DNA of 64,000 nt. Origin: DATIYF01 sp035517775. GTDB taxonomy: Bacteria; Acidobacteriota; Terriglobia; Terriglobales; Acidobacteriaceae. Location of the stretch: the NCBI GenBank assembly GCA_035517775.1, contig DATIYF010000024.1:62001-126000 (forward strand), given 5' to 3'. The notes beneath the pieces were generated by a model that was not told where the DNA came from, ran no database searches, and was given only the letters and a program-made list of their open reading frames with translations. Position numbers and translations under genes: made by a program. Positions within the stretch are counted from its first letter, which is position 1. Each line of letters opens with the position of its first letter. Positions 52,247 through 60,140 of this stretch are shown one piece after another.

Positions 52247-52912
52247 ATGCCTGCTGAACTCGAGACCCGCCGCTTCGCCGCCGAGCGCCGCGCCATGGTG
52301 GAAGTTCAACTGCGGCCCCGCGGACTGCGCGATGAGCGCGTGCTCGAAGCCATGGCGCGCGTGCCGCGCCATGCTTTTGTCGAACCTTCGCTCTGGCCGC
52401 AGGCCTACGAGGACCATCCTCTGCCCATTGCAGAGGGTCAGACCGTCTCTCAGCCTTACATCGTTGCGCTTATCCTGGAGGCCATGGCGCTCGATTCCTC
52501 GAGCGTGGTCCTGGAGGTTGGCACCGGCTCTGGCTACATGACGGCTCTATTGGCGGAGCTGGCGCACTGGACCTATTCTCTCGAACGGCATGAAGCTCTC
52601 GCCCGCCAGGCCGAGGCGGTATTGCAACAGCTGGGCTACAACAATGTGAGCATCATGGTGCGCGATGGCAGCGAAGGCTTGCCCGGGCACGCGCCCTTTG
52701 ATGCCATTGCCGTCTCCGCGGCTGCGCCCAGTATTCCGCGCCCGCTTTTTGAGCAGCTGCGCGAAGGTGGAAGGCTGGTGGTTCCGGTGGGGCCGCCACA
52801 GGCCCAGGAATTGCAGCTGGTGCGCAAGCACCAGGGCCAGCCCATCATGATGTCGCTGGGAGCTTGCGCCTTCGTGCCCCTGATCGGCAGCCGGGGTTAT
52901 GTTTCCGGCTGA
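52247..52912 (+). CDS. pcm: Protein-L-isoaspartate O-methyltransferase
   Basis: Repairs aged Asn/Asp residues by methylating isoaspartate. 221 residues. SAM motif I LEVGTGSGYMTALL (about 89-100), the family region AYEDHPLPIAEGQTVSQPY (active-site loop) and VVPVGPPQAQELQLV. ATG at 52247. A TATCCT hexamer lies at 52230-52235. Convergent with the eRF1-like gene, whose stop is 7 bp away. Confidence 0.94.
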   Translation: MPAELETRRFAAERRAMVEVQLRPRGLRDERVLEAMARVPRHAFVEPSLWPQAYEDHPLPIAEGQTVSQPYIVALILEAMALDSSSVVLEVGTGSGYMTALLAELAHWTYSLERHEALARQAEAVLQQLGYNNVSIMVRDGSEGLPGHAPFDAIAVSAAAPSIPRPLFEQLREGGRLVVPVGPPQAQELQLVRKHQGQPIMMSLGACAFVPLIGSRGYVSG

Positions 52913-52919
52913 GCGCTTC

Positions 52920-54101
52920 TCACGAAGCCGCCCGCATGGCCGTGGCGCCTTTGCTGCTGTAACGCAAGAGGGCGGCGATGTTCCCTACGCCATCGAGCTC
53001 GGCGTTGTCCTTCACGTAGAGAATTTCGATGTCGTGGCATATGGCAAAGGGAATTACCGCTTCGCACACATCTTCGAGTTCGCGGGTCTGTGCTCCGCAT
53101 ACCGCACATTGCGGGGCGAGGTGCGAATCCAGATGCCCGCAGACCGGGCACTCGACCGCCCGCGCGCTGTAGCTTTCGCCGATCAGCAGAGTCTGCAGTT
53201 CGCCGCGTTCGAGCGATTGCAGCACCCGGCGTAATCCTGTGACCCCGCGCCCATGTCCGCGCGCCTGGGCTATCGCCTCTTCCGCCAGCTTTTGCCGCCG
53301 GGCCTCGAGGCTTTCCTGAAAAATGCGCGCGGCCTGTTCGCGAATGAAGCCGTTCGAGGCGGTGTGCACGTCTGCCGCAAAATGCCCCAGCAGCCTTTGC
53401 CGTACGTATGGGTGCAGCTGCGCCTCCAGTTCGGGCCAGATGGGTTCGTGGCATGCCATGATCAGCTTCTCCCATACTCCCGTCTCCGCTTGTTCTTTCA
53501 GGCGTTCCGCCACGTGCTTGAAGTGGTGCAGGGCTTCATCGGCGACCCGGCGTTCGGCGTGGCCGGCGTCGTAACCGGCGTAGCCATCGCCGCGCCCGCG
53601 CCGCGGCAGCGAGCCAAACAGGTCTTCGCGCTCAGTCAGTTCATCCAGACGCAGCTCGAACAGGCGGGCGCGCCGGCGGTCCACTAGCGCCACACCCAGC
53701 CGAGGCTGCGCGCCCAGCAGCTCAGCCAGCGGCCGCAGGTAAAAGCGATTTCCCACCACCAGCTTCGAGGCCGCCAGCTGCGCCGGCAGATCGAACTCCC
53801 GCCAGTAGCCCTGGCGATCGTAAGCGAAAACTGCTTTCGCCTGGGCCCGGCTTCCGGGTAAACCTTCCGCGATCTGCAAAATGCGCTCTAGCGCGTGGCT
53901 GGCGCACCCATTCGGTTTGTGTTTACTCTTCGCCTTGAGCTCGCGCACCGCCTGCCGTACCAGATCCTTGGCCAGGATGCTTTCCTCCCGGTGAGACTTG
54001 TTATGTGGCGTCTGCGGCTGAAAGTAGAAGCTGAGCGCGCACTCGTCTCCTTTATCGGAGTGAAATTGCGCCAGTTCGCGAAGCTCATCTCGCGTCATCA
54101 T
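52920..54101 (-). CDS. Bacterial archaeo-eukaryotic release factor-like protein (baeRF)
   Basis: 393 residues. The ATG at 54099-54101 follows GGAGACAGGCCT. The N-terminal part (SFYFQPQTPHNKSHREESILAKDLVRQAVRELK) and middle (about 133-250, RLGVALVDRRRARLFELRLDELTE) fit the baeRF family. The C-terminal part resembles eRF1 domain 3 and has four zinc-type cysteines, C318, C321, C332, C335. No GGQ motif is visible, so peptide release by the usual mechanism is unlikely; ribosome rescue or quality control is inferred. It follows the HPF-sigma fusion by 26 bp on the same strand. Confidence 0.8.
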   Translation of the reverse strand: MMTRDELRELAQFHSDKGDECALSFYFQPQTPHNKSHREESILAKDLVRQAVRELKAKSKHKPNGCASHALERILQIAEGLPGSRAQAKAVFAYDRQGYWREFDLPAQLAASKLVVGNRFYLRPLAELLGAQPRLGVALVDRRRARLFELRLDELTEREDLFGSLPRRGRGDGYAGYDAGHAERRVADEALHHFKHVAERLKEQAETGVWEKLIMACHEPIWPELEAQLHPYVRQRLLGHFAADVHTASNGFIREQAARIFQESLEARRQKLAEEAIAQARGHGRGVTGLRRVLQSLERGELQTLLIGESYSARAVECPVCGHLDSHLAPQCAVCGAQTRELEDVCEAVIPFAICHDIEILYVKDNAELDGVGNIAALLRYSSKGATAMRAAS

Positions 54102-54127
54102 AGGCCTGTCTCCTGCTTGGGCTGGGG

Positions 54128-55183
54128 TCAATGAACGCCGGTGCTATGCCTTGCCGGCTCGGGTGCACTCTCCACGGCGTGTCTGGCAAGCGGCGGAAAA
54201 CGCCGAAGATGCTGGCGGGCGGCCGCAATCGAGGCATGGATCTCCTCCGCCGGACGATCGGTGATGGCGGCCACCTCCTCCAGCGAGAAACCCTCCAGCG
54301 TGTGCAACATGAAGGCTTCGCGGTCCGCGCGCCCGGCGCCGCCCAACGCCAGGTACACCAGCCGCAGCATTTCGTCCGAGTAAGCAATATCCTCGGGCGT
54401 GGAGGCTCGCCGGTCGGCAATCACCGTCTCTTCCGTGAAGCTCTCGTCCGGTTGGTGGAACTGCAATTGCGGCTCATCACTGGCCCGCACATTGGGGCGC
54501 CGCACCGATTCCTCCAGGTGGATTTCAGGTTCTGCTTCTTCGCCGCGCGCCGCAAAATCATCCATGGCATGCAGCGCCAGCCGGTACAGCCAGGGTTCGA
54601 CCGCCAGCCTTACCGGCTTTTGCGCGCCATCGCCCAGGGCCTGCACCACCGCCTCGTCCACCACTTCCTCCTGTGCAATGGAGCCGGGCGCAACTTGCCC
54701 TGCCGCTTCGCGGAAAAAAAGCTCTCGTTCTACGAAGCGCTCCAGCCGCCGAAGGTTGGCGTTGACGTACAGGCGAATGTCCTCCGCCGAAGCCGAAGCC
54801 GGCCGCACCGCCGCCAGCGTCTGCTCAAAGGGAACCTGCCGTTGGGCGCGGCCATTGCGGGAGCGCCGCCGCGTCCATTTGTGCGAGCTGCGCAGCAGTT
54901 CTTTATGTTTCGTCAGTTGCTGCAAGAGATCATCGAACGAGGCTTTCAGCGCGCCCGCCGCCGTCGGCGCCGATCTCTGCGCCGCCATCTGCCCTGAGGG
55001 CAGCCGCAGGTTGAGCGAGACGATAAACCCTTTGCGCGGACCATTTTCTTCACAACTGCCCTTCAGATGTATGAGTTCAGGCCGGAATACCTGCAACCGC
55101 TTCTTCAGTTTTTCCGTGAAATGATGGATCTCTTTCTCAACGTCGGGAGTTTTTCGGATTTTGTAGCTGATGTGGACATTCAT
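54128..55183 (-). CDS. Fusion of ribosome hibernation (HPF/RaiA) domain and ECF-like sigma factor
   Basis: 351 residues with two unrelated parts. Residues 1-103 match the HPF/RaiA ribosome-associated fold (MNVHISYK start, beta strands, then LLQQLTKHKELLR helix). About 134-215 resembles sigma region 2 (AQEEVVDEAVVQAL, PWLYRLALHAMDD) and 266-330 region 4 (ADREAFMLHTLEGFSLEEVAAITDRPAEEIHASIAAARQHLRRF). A Glu/Asp-rich linker (215-265) joins them. The reading frame is intact through both. ATG at 55181-55183 behind CGAGGCC. Predicted to tie ribosome state to transcription of specific genes; targets unknown. Confidence 0.82.
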   Translation of the reverse strand: MNVHISYKIRKTPDVEKEIHHFTEKLKKRLQVFRPELIHLKGSCEENGPRKGFIVSLNLRLPSGQMAAQRSAPTAAGALKASFDDLLQQLTKHKELLRSSHKWTRRRSRNGRAQRQVPFEQTLAAVRPASASAEDIRLYVNANLRRLERFVERELFFREAAGQVAPGSIAQEEVVDEAVVQALGDGAQKPVRLAVEPWLYRLALHAMDDFAARGEEAEPEIHLEESVRRPNVRASDEPQLQFHQPDESFTEETVIADRRASTPEDIAYSDEMLRLVYLALGGAGRADREAFMLHTLEGFSLEEVAAITDRPAEEIHASIAAARQHLRRFPPLARHAVESAPEPARHSTGVH

Positions 55184-55563
55184 GTCGGCCTCGGAAACGG
55201 GAGCGGATCCCGTGAAGCTTTCTCTCTGCTACAACTCGATTCTACACCCGCAGAAAAACCGCGGCGCGAATTCCGGAGAAGCAATTCTCACGTTGGAAAC
55301 AGGTGCCTGCTCTCGAAATCATTCAGGACGCGCAGTACCACGAAAACCTTAGCGCTCATGACGCTTCCTGAGCCTTCATGTTCTTTGTGGTTTGCGCTTT
55401 TTGTGGCGGCGAACCGCCCGGCCCCGCTATCAGGGGAGGACTGCATTTCTGCGTATTTGGGGCCGGGAGGTTGCCTCGTCGTTGTCTCGTTTCTACTAAA
55501 TTCCCCCGGGGCCCGCTATGGCGCAGGTCACAAGCTTCTCCTGTGGAAAACTAGCTGCCGATT
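55184..55563. other. Intergenic region upstream of the HPF-sigma gene
   Basis: 380 bp without a convincing gene between the HPF-sigma fusion and the receiver-domain gene, both on the minus strand. It should contain the fusion's promoter. One TAGAAT on the minus strand at 55239-55244 is the best -10 candidate, about 55 bp upstream of the ATG; the -35 is poor. A spacer-like TTTGTGG...TTTGTGGCG pattern lies near 55390-55410. I see no structured RNA with confidence. Confidence 0.5.
55239..55244 (-). promoter_or_regulatory. Candidate -10 element of the HPF-sigma gene
   Basis: Minus-strand TAGAAT (5 of 6 matches to TATAAT). No TTGACA-like -35 lies 16-18 bp upstream, so support is positional only. 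An ECF-type promoter could be used instead; I did not find a good GGAAC-type motif on the minus strand here. Confidence 0.25.
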
Positions 55564-56043
55564 TCACGCCGTGGCCGCCTTGGCCGCCTCCAGCGAGCGC
55601 AGCCTTTCCTGCAGCTGTTTTTCCCGGTCCAGGGCTCGCTCCAGTGCCGACTTGCTGGTATCGAGCGCCGATTGCAAATCCAGAATTCGCTTGCCCATGC
55701 GCACCCGCGCCCGCAACTCTTCCGGCTGGAAAGGTTTAGTCACGTAATCGTCTGCCCCGGAGCGTAAACCTGCAATAATGTCGGCCGCGCTGTTCTTGGC
55801 GGTCAGCAGGATCATGTAGGTCCCGGCGGTTTCGGTATGGGAGCGCGCCTCCCGGCAAATTTGCGGCCCGGTCATTCCCGGCATCACCCAATCCAGGATG
55901 GCCAGAATCGGCTCCGCGTTCTGTTGCAGCACATTCCAGGCCTCATTGCCGTTCTGTGCCAGCGAAACCTCAAACTCTGTCTTCAACACCTGCTGCAACA
56001 GCCGGCTGAAGAAATCATCGTCTTCGGCGATCAGCACTTTCAC
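55564..56043 (-). CDS. Receiver-domain response regulator with coiled-coil tail
   Basis: 159 residues, CheY-like. Acidic pocket EDDD (residues 7-10), phosphoacceptor D51 (AILDWVMPG), T81 and K103 (YVTKPF). After the receiver domain (about 1-120) is a helical tail (about 121-155) with heptad spacing (LQSALDTSKSALERALDREKQLQERL), no DNA-binding domain. Probably signals by protein contact. Two-component partner is not adjacent. Ends upstream of the HPF-sigma region but 380 bp separate them, so a shared operon is not certain. Confidence 0.88.
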   Translation of the reverse strand: MKVLIAEDDDFFSRLLQQVLKTEFEVSLAQNGNEAWNVLQQNAEPILAILDWVMPGMTGPQICREARSHTETAGTYMILLTAKNSAADIIAGLRSGADDYVTKPFQPEELRARVRMGKRILDLQSALDTSKSALERALDREKQLQERLRSLEAAKAATA

Positions 56044-56296
56044 CGGAACCGTCCCCCAACAGTTGCCATTACAAGTGGAAGCGAACCAATCCCTTTGAAC
56101 CTTTACAGAGAAAACATCGCCGGGAGGCGGAAGAACTTTAATGCCGTCGGCTGAAATTCCCCGTGGCGGTTACCATTAGAATTCGTTGAAGATTTTTGGG
56201 AATTTTTGCCTTTGCCAAATACCTGCGAGGCGTACTTCTGTGCACTTTTTGGCCGATAACGCTGTTAGAATCAGAATACTGCTCTACGGATTAGCC

Positions 56297-57283
56297 ATGC
56301 GCTGTTTCATGAGACGTATTCCAGCCCTGTTCCTGGCCGCAAGCCTTGCCTTCTTGCTGGCTGCGCCCGCGCAAGCGGAAGATGAAGGCGTGGCCATCAT
56401 TCGCCGCATCTCGGTGTTGCAAAGCCGCGGCGATTTTGAGTTGGAGATCGCCGGCACCGAGGCGGTCGCGCCCCAAACCCGCGTGCTTACCGACCCTGAC
56501 CGCCTGGTGGTGGATTTCCTCGGCGCCGTGCCCAGCCGCGAGCTGCATGGCATGCCTATTGCCCGTGGCGCTGTGCAGAGCGTTCGGGTCGGCTTGTTCG
56601 TCAACCATCCCCCGGTCACGCGCGTGGTGCTGAATTTGTCGTCTCCGCAGCGCTATGAGGTTTTTCCCTCGGGCCGTAACGTAATTGTGAAGATTCTTGC
56701 GGCGGATGCAGCCGTGGCTTCGTCGGCTTCTTCGAGTCCGGCGCTGCGGCCGGTCTCAACTTCGGCTTCCATATCGCAACCGCCGCCGAGTATGCCGCCG
56801 GGGCCGCCTCCGCCGCCTGCGTCGCGGCTGGAAGTGAAATTTCATAGCGGCATTTTGCAGATTGTCGCCGAACGCACCACCCTGGCGGCGGTGCTGGCGG
56901 AAATTCACCGCCGCACCGGTGCCGAGATCACTGTCCCCCCCGGCGCCGGCGGCGAACAGATCTTTGCCGATCTCGGCCCCGCGCCCGCCCGCGAAGTCCT
57001 GGCCTCGCTGCTCGATGGCTCGCCCTTTAACTTCATTGTGGTGGGCTCGGCGCGCGATCCCAACCTTTTGCGCAGCGTAGTTCTCACTCCGCGCACGCCG
57101 GGCGGCGCCAGCGCGCCCTCCCCGGCCAGCGTCCAGACCACCCCCGAGCCCACAGCAGTGGATATCTCTCCGCCCGAGCCGCCCGCGGCCGAAGAACCTC
57201 CGCCTTCTTCCGATCAGCAGCCCTCGGAAGAGACCAGCCCTGAAACCGTCCCCGAATCCATGTCCCCGCCCCCGCCACAGTAG
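56297..57283 (+). CDS. AMIN-domain protein with a secretin-N-like (STN) domain
   Basis: 328 residues from the ATG at 56297; signal peptide (FMRRIPALFLAASLAFLLAAPAQA). AMIN domain about 30-130 (DFELEIAGTEAVAPQTRVLTDPDRLVVDFLGAVP...VTRVVLNL), a Ser/Pro linker, then an STN-type domain about 185-270 (RTTLAAVLAEIHRRTGAEITVPPG, APAREVLASLLDGSPFNFIV). A Pro/Glu tail ends the protein. This is the front half of a PilQ-type secretin without the channel. It probably binds peptidoglycan or a secretin partner. Confidence 0.75.
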   Translation: MRCFMRRIPALFLAASLAFLLAAPAQAEDEGVAIIRRISVLQSRGDFELEIAGTEAVAPQTRVLTDPDRLVVDFLGAVPSRELHGMPIARGAVQSVRVGLFVNHPPVTRVVLNLSSPQRYEVFPSGRNVIVKILAADAAVASSASSSPALRPVSTSASISQPPPSMPPGPPPPPASRLEVKFHSGILQIVAERTTLAAVLAEIHRRTGAEITVPPGAGGEQIFADLGPAPAREVLASLLDGSPFNFIVVGSARDPNLLRSVVLTPRTPGGASAPSPASVQTTPEPTAVDISPPEPPAAEEPPPSSDQQPSEETSPETVPESMSPPPPQ

Positions 57284-57298
57284 AGGATGTTCATTCGG

Positions 57299-57478
57299 GC
57301 GGCTGAAGCCGCTCGTTTCCAAGCTGGCTCGCGGGGTTCGAGGAGAACGCGTGCGATGAAAGAACGCCGCGCCTATCGCGAGAGCATAGTCGTAATGGCT
57401 CTGCCGCTCAGCTCCGTGGAAGCGCCGGGACTTCAACCCGGCGGCACAGGCGAATCAAAAGAATGCGGCTTCAGCCGC
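57299..57478. repeat. Cluster of three REP-like hairpins
   Basis: GCGGCT-GA-AGCCGC at 57299-57312, GCCGGG-ACTTCAA-CCCGGC at 57424-57442 and GCGGCT-TC-AGCCGC at 57465-57478. The first and third are the same 6-bp stem with opposite loops. They sit in the 241-bp gap between the AMIN gene and lysC and could protect or end either transcript. The CTTCA core is shared with the hairpin at 40449. Confidence 0.65.
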
Positions 57479-57524
57479 TGAGGGAACTCCCATTTTGGGA
57501 ACTCAATCGCCCGCAGCTCTCAGT

Positions 57525-58898
57525 TCAGGCGAAGATTTCCGGGTCCACGTCGGCGAAGAACGTCTTGTGCAGGCGCTGGATCACCGCCGGCACGGCATCC
57601 TCATCAATCACGAAGGTCAGGTTAATCTCCGAAGCGCCCTGCGAGATCATGCGGATCTTCACGTCATTCAGATCGCTGAACACGCGCGCCGCCACTCCCG
57701 GCGTCTCGCGCAGGTTTTCGCCCACCAGGCAGACAATCGCCTTGCGCCCTTCATACTTCACGTCGGCCAGCTTGGCCAGATCGGCGGCCAGCGCCGGAAT
57801 GGATTCGTTCGAATCCACGGTCAGCGATACGCTGACTTCAGAGGTCGAGACCACATCCACCGGAATGCGGTGCCGGTCGAAAGCCTCGAAGATGGTGCGC
57901 AGAAAGCCGTGCGCCAGCAGCATGCGGGGGGCAGCAACATCCACAATGGTGATACGTTTTTTCGCGGCAATGGCCTTGAAATAATTGCGGCAGTGGGGAG
58001 CGCGCGCGGAAATGCGTGTGCCTTCGCAAGTCGGGTTGCGCGAGTTCAGAATGTAAACCGGAATGTTTTTCTGCACGGCTGGCAAGACGGTCGCCGGGTG
58101 CAGCACCTTCGCGCCAAAATATGCCAGCTCGGCGGCTTCATCGAAGCTGATGACCTTGATACGCTTGGCATCCGGACAAAGATTGGGGTCGGTGGTCATC
58201 ATGCCATCCACATCGGTCCAGATTTCGATGCTCTCGGCGCTCAGGCCGGCGCCCACAATCGCCGCAGAAAAGTCTGAGCCGCCACGGCCGATGGTGGTGG
58301 TCACGCCGGCCTTGGTGGCGCCGATGAACCCGCCCATCACCGGCACTTGGCCGCACTCAACCAGGGGCTGCACCTTCTGCCGCAGGCGTTCGTTGGTCTC
58401 GGGAAAAAGCGGCGCGGCCTTGGTATGAGCGCTATCGGTAACGATGCATTCGCGCGAATCCACCCGCACCGCCGGCATTCCCTGGGCGGCAAAGGCGGCC
58501 GCCACAATCTTGCTCGAAAGGGTTTCCCCGTAGGCGGCCACGTGATCGGTGGTGCGGGGCGTCAGTTCCCCCACGGCAGTGATGCCGCGCAGCAGCTCAT
58601 CCAGCGCCTCAAACTCTGTCGCCAGCTCGCCGTGGAAGTCGGTGAACACCGCCTTGCCCACCAGGTCGCTGGCGGTGTCATAATGGCGCTCCTGCAGCGA
58701 GCGGCAGAGCCGCAACGCCGTCTTGCGATCGCCATTGCCGGCGGCGCGGGCCATAGCCAGCAACTGGTCGGTCACTTTGGCCATGGCGCTGACCACCACT
58801 ACCGGCTTCTGAGCGAGTCGCTCCTTCACGATTCGGCCCGCGCGCTCGATCGCCTTGGCGTCCTGCACCGAGGTGCCGCCGAATTTCATTACGATCAT
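57525..58898 (-). CDS. lysC: Aspartate kinase
   Basis: First step of the aspartate family (Lys, Thr, Met) pathway. 457 residues. KFGGTSV (residues 5-11), the kinase motifs TTIGRGGSDFSA and IEIWTDVDGMMTTDPN, then two C-terminal ACT domains (FDRHRIPVDVVSTSEVSVSLTVD and GVAARVFSDLNDVKIRMISQGASEINLTFVI) that bind the regulating amino acid. The ATG at 58898 is the first start. Divergent from galT, which begins about 200 bp away. Confidence 0.95.
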   Translation of the reverse strand: MIVMKFGGTSVQDAKAIERAGRIVKERLAQKPVVVVSAMAKVTDQLLAMARAAGNGDRKTALRLCRSLQERHYDTASDLVGKAVFTDFHGELATEFEALDELLRGITAVGELTPRTTDHVAAYGETLSSKIVAAAFAAQGMPAVRVDSRECIVTDSAHTKAAPLFPETNERLRQKVQPLVECGQVPVMGGFIGATKAGVTTTIGRGGSDFSAAIVGAGLSAESIEIWTDVDGMMTTDPNLCPDAKRIKVISFDEAAELAYFGAKVLHPATVLPAVQKNIPVYILNSRNPTCEGTRISARAPHCRNYFKAIAAKKRITIVDVAAPRMLLAHGFLRTIFEAFDRHRIPVDVVSTSEVSVSLTVDSNESIPALAADLAKLADVKYEGRKAIVCLVGENLRETPGVAARVFSDLNDVKIRMISQGASEINLTFVIDEDAVPAVIQRLHKTFFADVDPEIFA

Positions 58899-59105
58899 TG
58901 CGCGAAGGTCCTTGGCGTGGGAAAAAGGAGGCCCTCAGCCCGGTGCGCTGGCGGGCACACAAGCCCGGTCTGCGAACAGTCTTGCATAAAGGTTATTCGC
59001 GGATTCTACAACATTGACAGCCTTCTCCCAGAAAGCGCTGCCGCAGCTCTGCACAGAATCCAAAATATGCCGATAAAGTATTAGCAAGGTTTCTGAGGAG
59101 TGCCT

Positions 59106-60125
59106 ATGCCCGAGCTTCGCCAGAACTTCTTCACCAAAGAATGGGTCATTATTGCCACCGAACGGGCCAAACGGCCGGAAGAACTTGCCTCCCGCCAAGC
59201 CCCGCGCCGTCCCGCCGAATTTGTGGAAAACTGCCCCTTCTGCCCCGGCAACGAAAGTAAAACCCCGCCAGAGATTTTCCGTATTCCGCCCGAGGGCAAC
59301 GGCTCCTGGCAGGTGCGCGTGGTTCCAAACAAATTTGCCGCCTTGTCGCGCGAGCTTCAGCCGGTGCGCACCATTCAGCGCTCGCGCCGCAGTCTGGCCG
59401 GCTTCGGGGTGCATGACGTGATCGTCGAGACCACCAACCACGCGCACACCACGGCGCTCATGCCGGAGACCTACGTGGCCAATGTCCTTCGCGCTTACAA
59501 GGCACGCTATGACGCTCTAAGCCTCGATTCGCGCATTGCCCAAATCACCATCTTCAAGAACCACGGCGCCGATGCCGGCACCAGCCTGGAGCACCCGCAC
59601 TCCCAATTGGTCGCCTCGCCGGTTATCTCTCATCAGGTGCGGGAGCGGCTGGAGGAAGCCCTTCGCCATTACGATGAGTACGGCGAATGCATGTTCTGCC
59701 AGATGATCGAAGAAGAGCTGGGAGAACAGTCGCGCATCGTCATCCGCAGCGACCATTTTGTGGCGATGGAGCCCTTTGCTTCCCCCACCCCGTTTGCCAC
59801 TTACATCTTTCCGCGGCGGCATATGGCCGGCTTTTCCGATATCGGGGGCAATGAGATTTCGGACCTGGCGCGAGTTCTGCGCACCGTGATGGCCAAGCTG
59901 TACCACGGCTTGCATGACCCCGACTTCAACTACACGATTCGCAGCGCGCCCATCGAGGCGCTTGGGGTCAAATATTTCCACTGGTACGTGAGCGTGATTC
60001 CGCGCCTCACGCGGGTGGCGGGCTTTGAACTGGGCTCGGGAATGTTCATCAATACGGTGCTGCCGGAGGCGGCCGCCGAATTCCTGCGCGGGGTCACAAT
60101 TGAGCAGGCCGCCAGCGCCGGCTGA
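59106..60125 (+). CDS. galT: Galactose-1-phosphate uridylyltransferase (or related nucleotidyltransferase)
   Basis: 339 residues, HIT-type transferase. Zinc-type pair CPFCPGNE (about 42-50), nucleophile HPH in SLEHPHSQLVASP, and CMFCQMIEEE further on. It interconverts UDP-glucose and galactose-1-phosphate in the Leloir pathway; the related ADP-glucose phosphorylase is the alternative. The ATG at 59106 follows GAGGAG by 5 bp and is better than the GTG at 59100. No other gal gene is in the window. Confidence 0.9.
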   Translation: MPELRQNFFTKEWVIIATERAKRPEELASRQAPRRPAEFVENCPFCPGNESKTPPEIFRIPPEGNGSWQVRVVPNKFAALSRELQPVRTIQRSRRSLAGFGVHDVIVETTNHAHTTALMPETYVANVLRAYKARYDALSLDSRIAQITIFKNHGADAGTSLEHPHSQLVASPVISHQVRERLEEALRHYDEYGECMFCQMIEEELGEQSRIVIRSDHFVAMEPFASPTPFATYIFPRRHMAGFSDIGGNEISDLARVLRTVMAKLYHGLHDPDFNYTIRSAPIEALGVKYFHWYVSVIPRLTRVAGFELGSGMFINTVLPEAAAEFLRGVTIEQAASAG

Positions 60126-60140
60126 CGCCACCGCCCGCCA

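Noticed and set aside
59014..59019. TTGACA as the galT -35
   Set aside because: No -10-like hexamer lies at 16-18 bp on the plus strand, so the match is likely chance.
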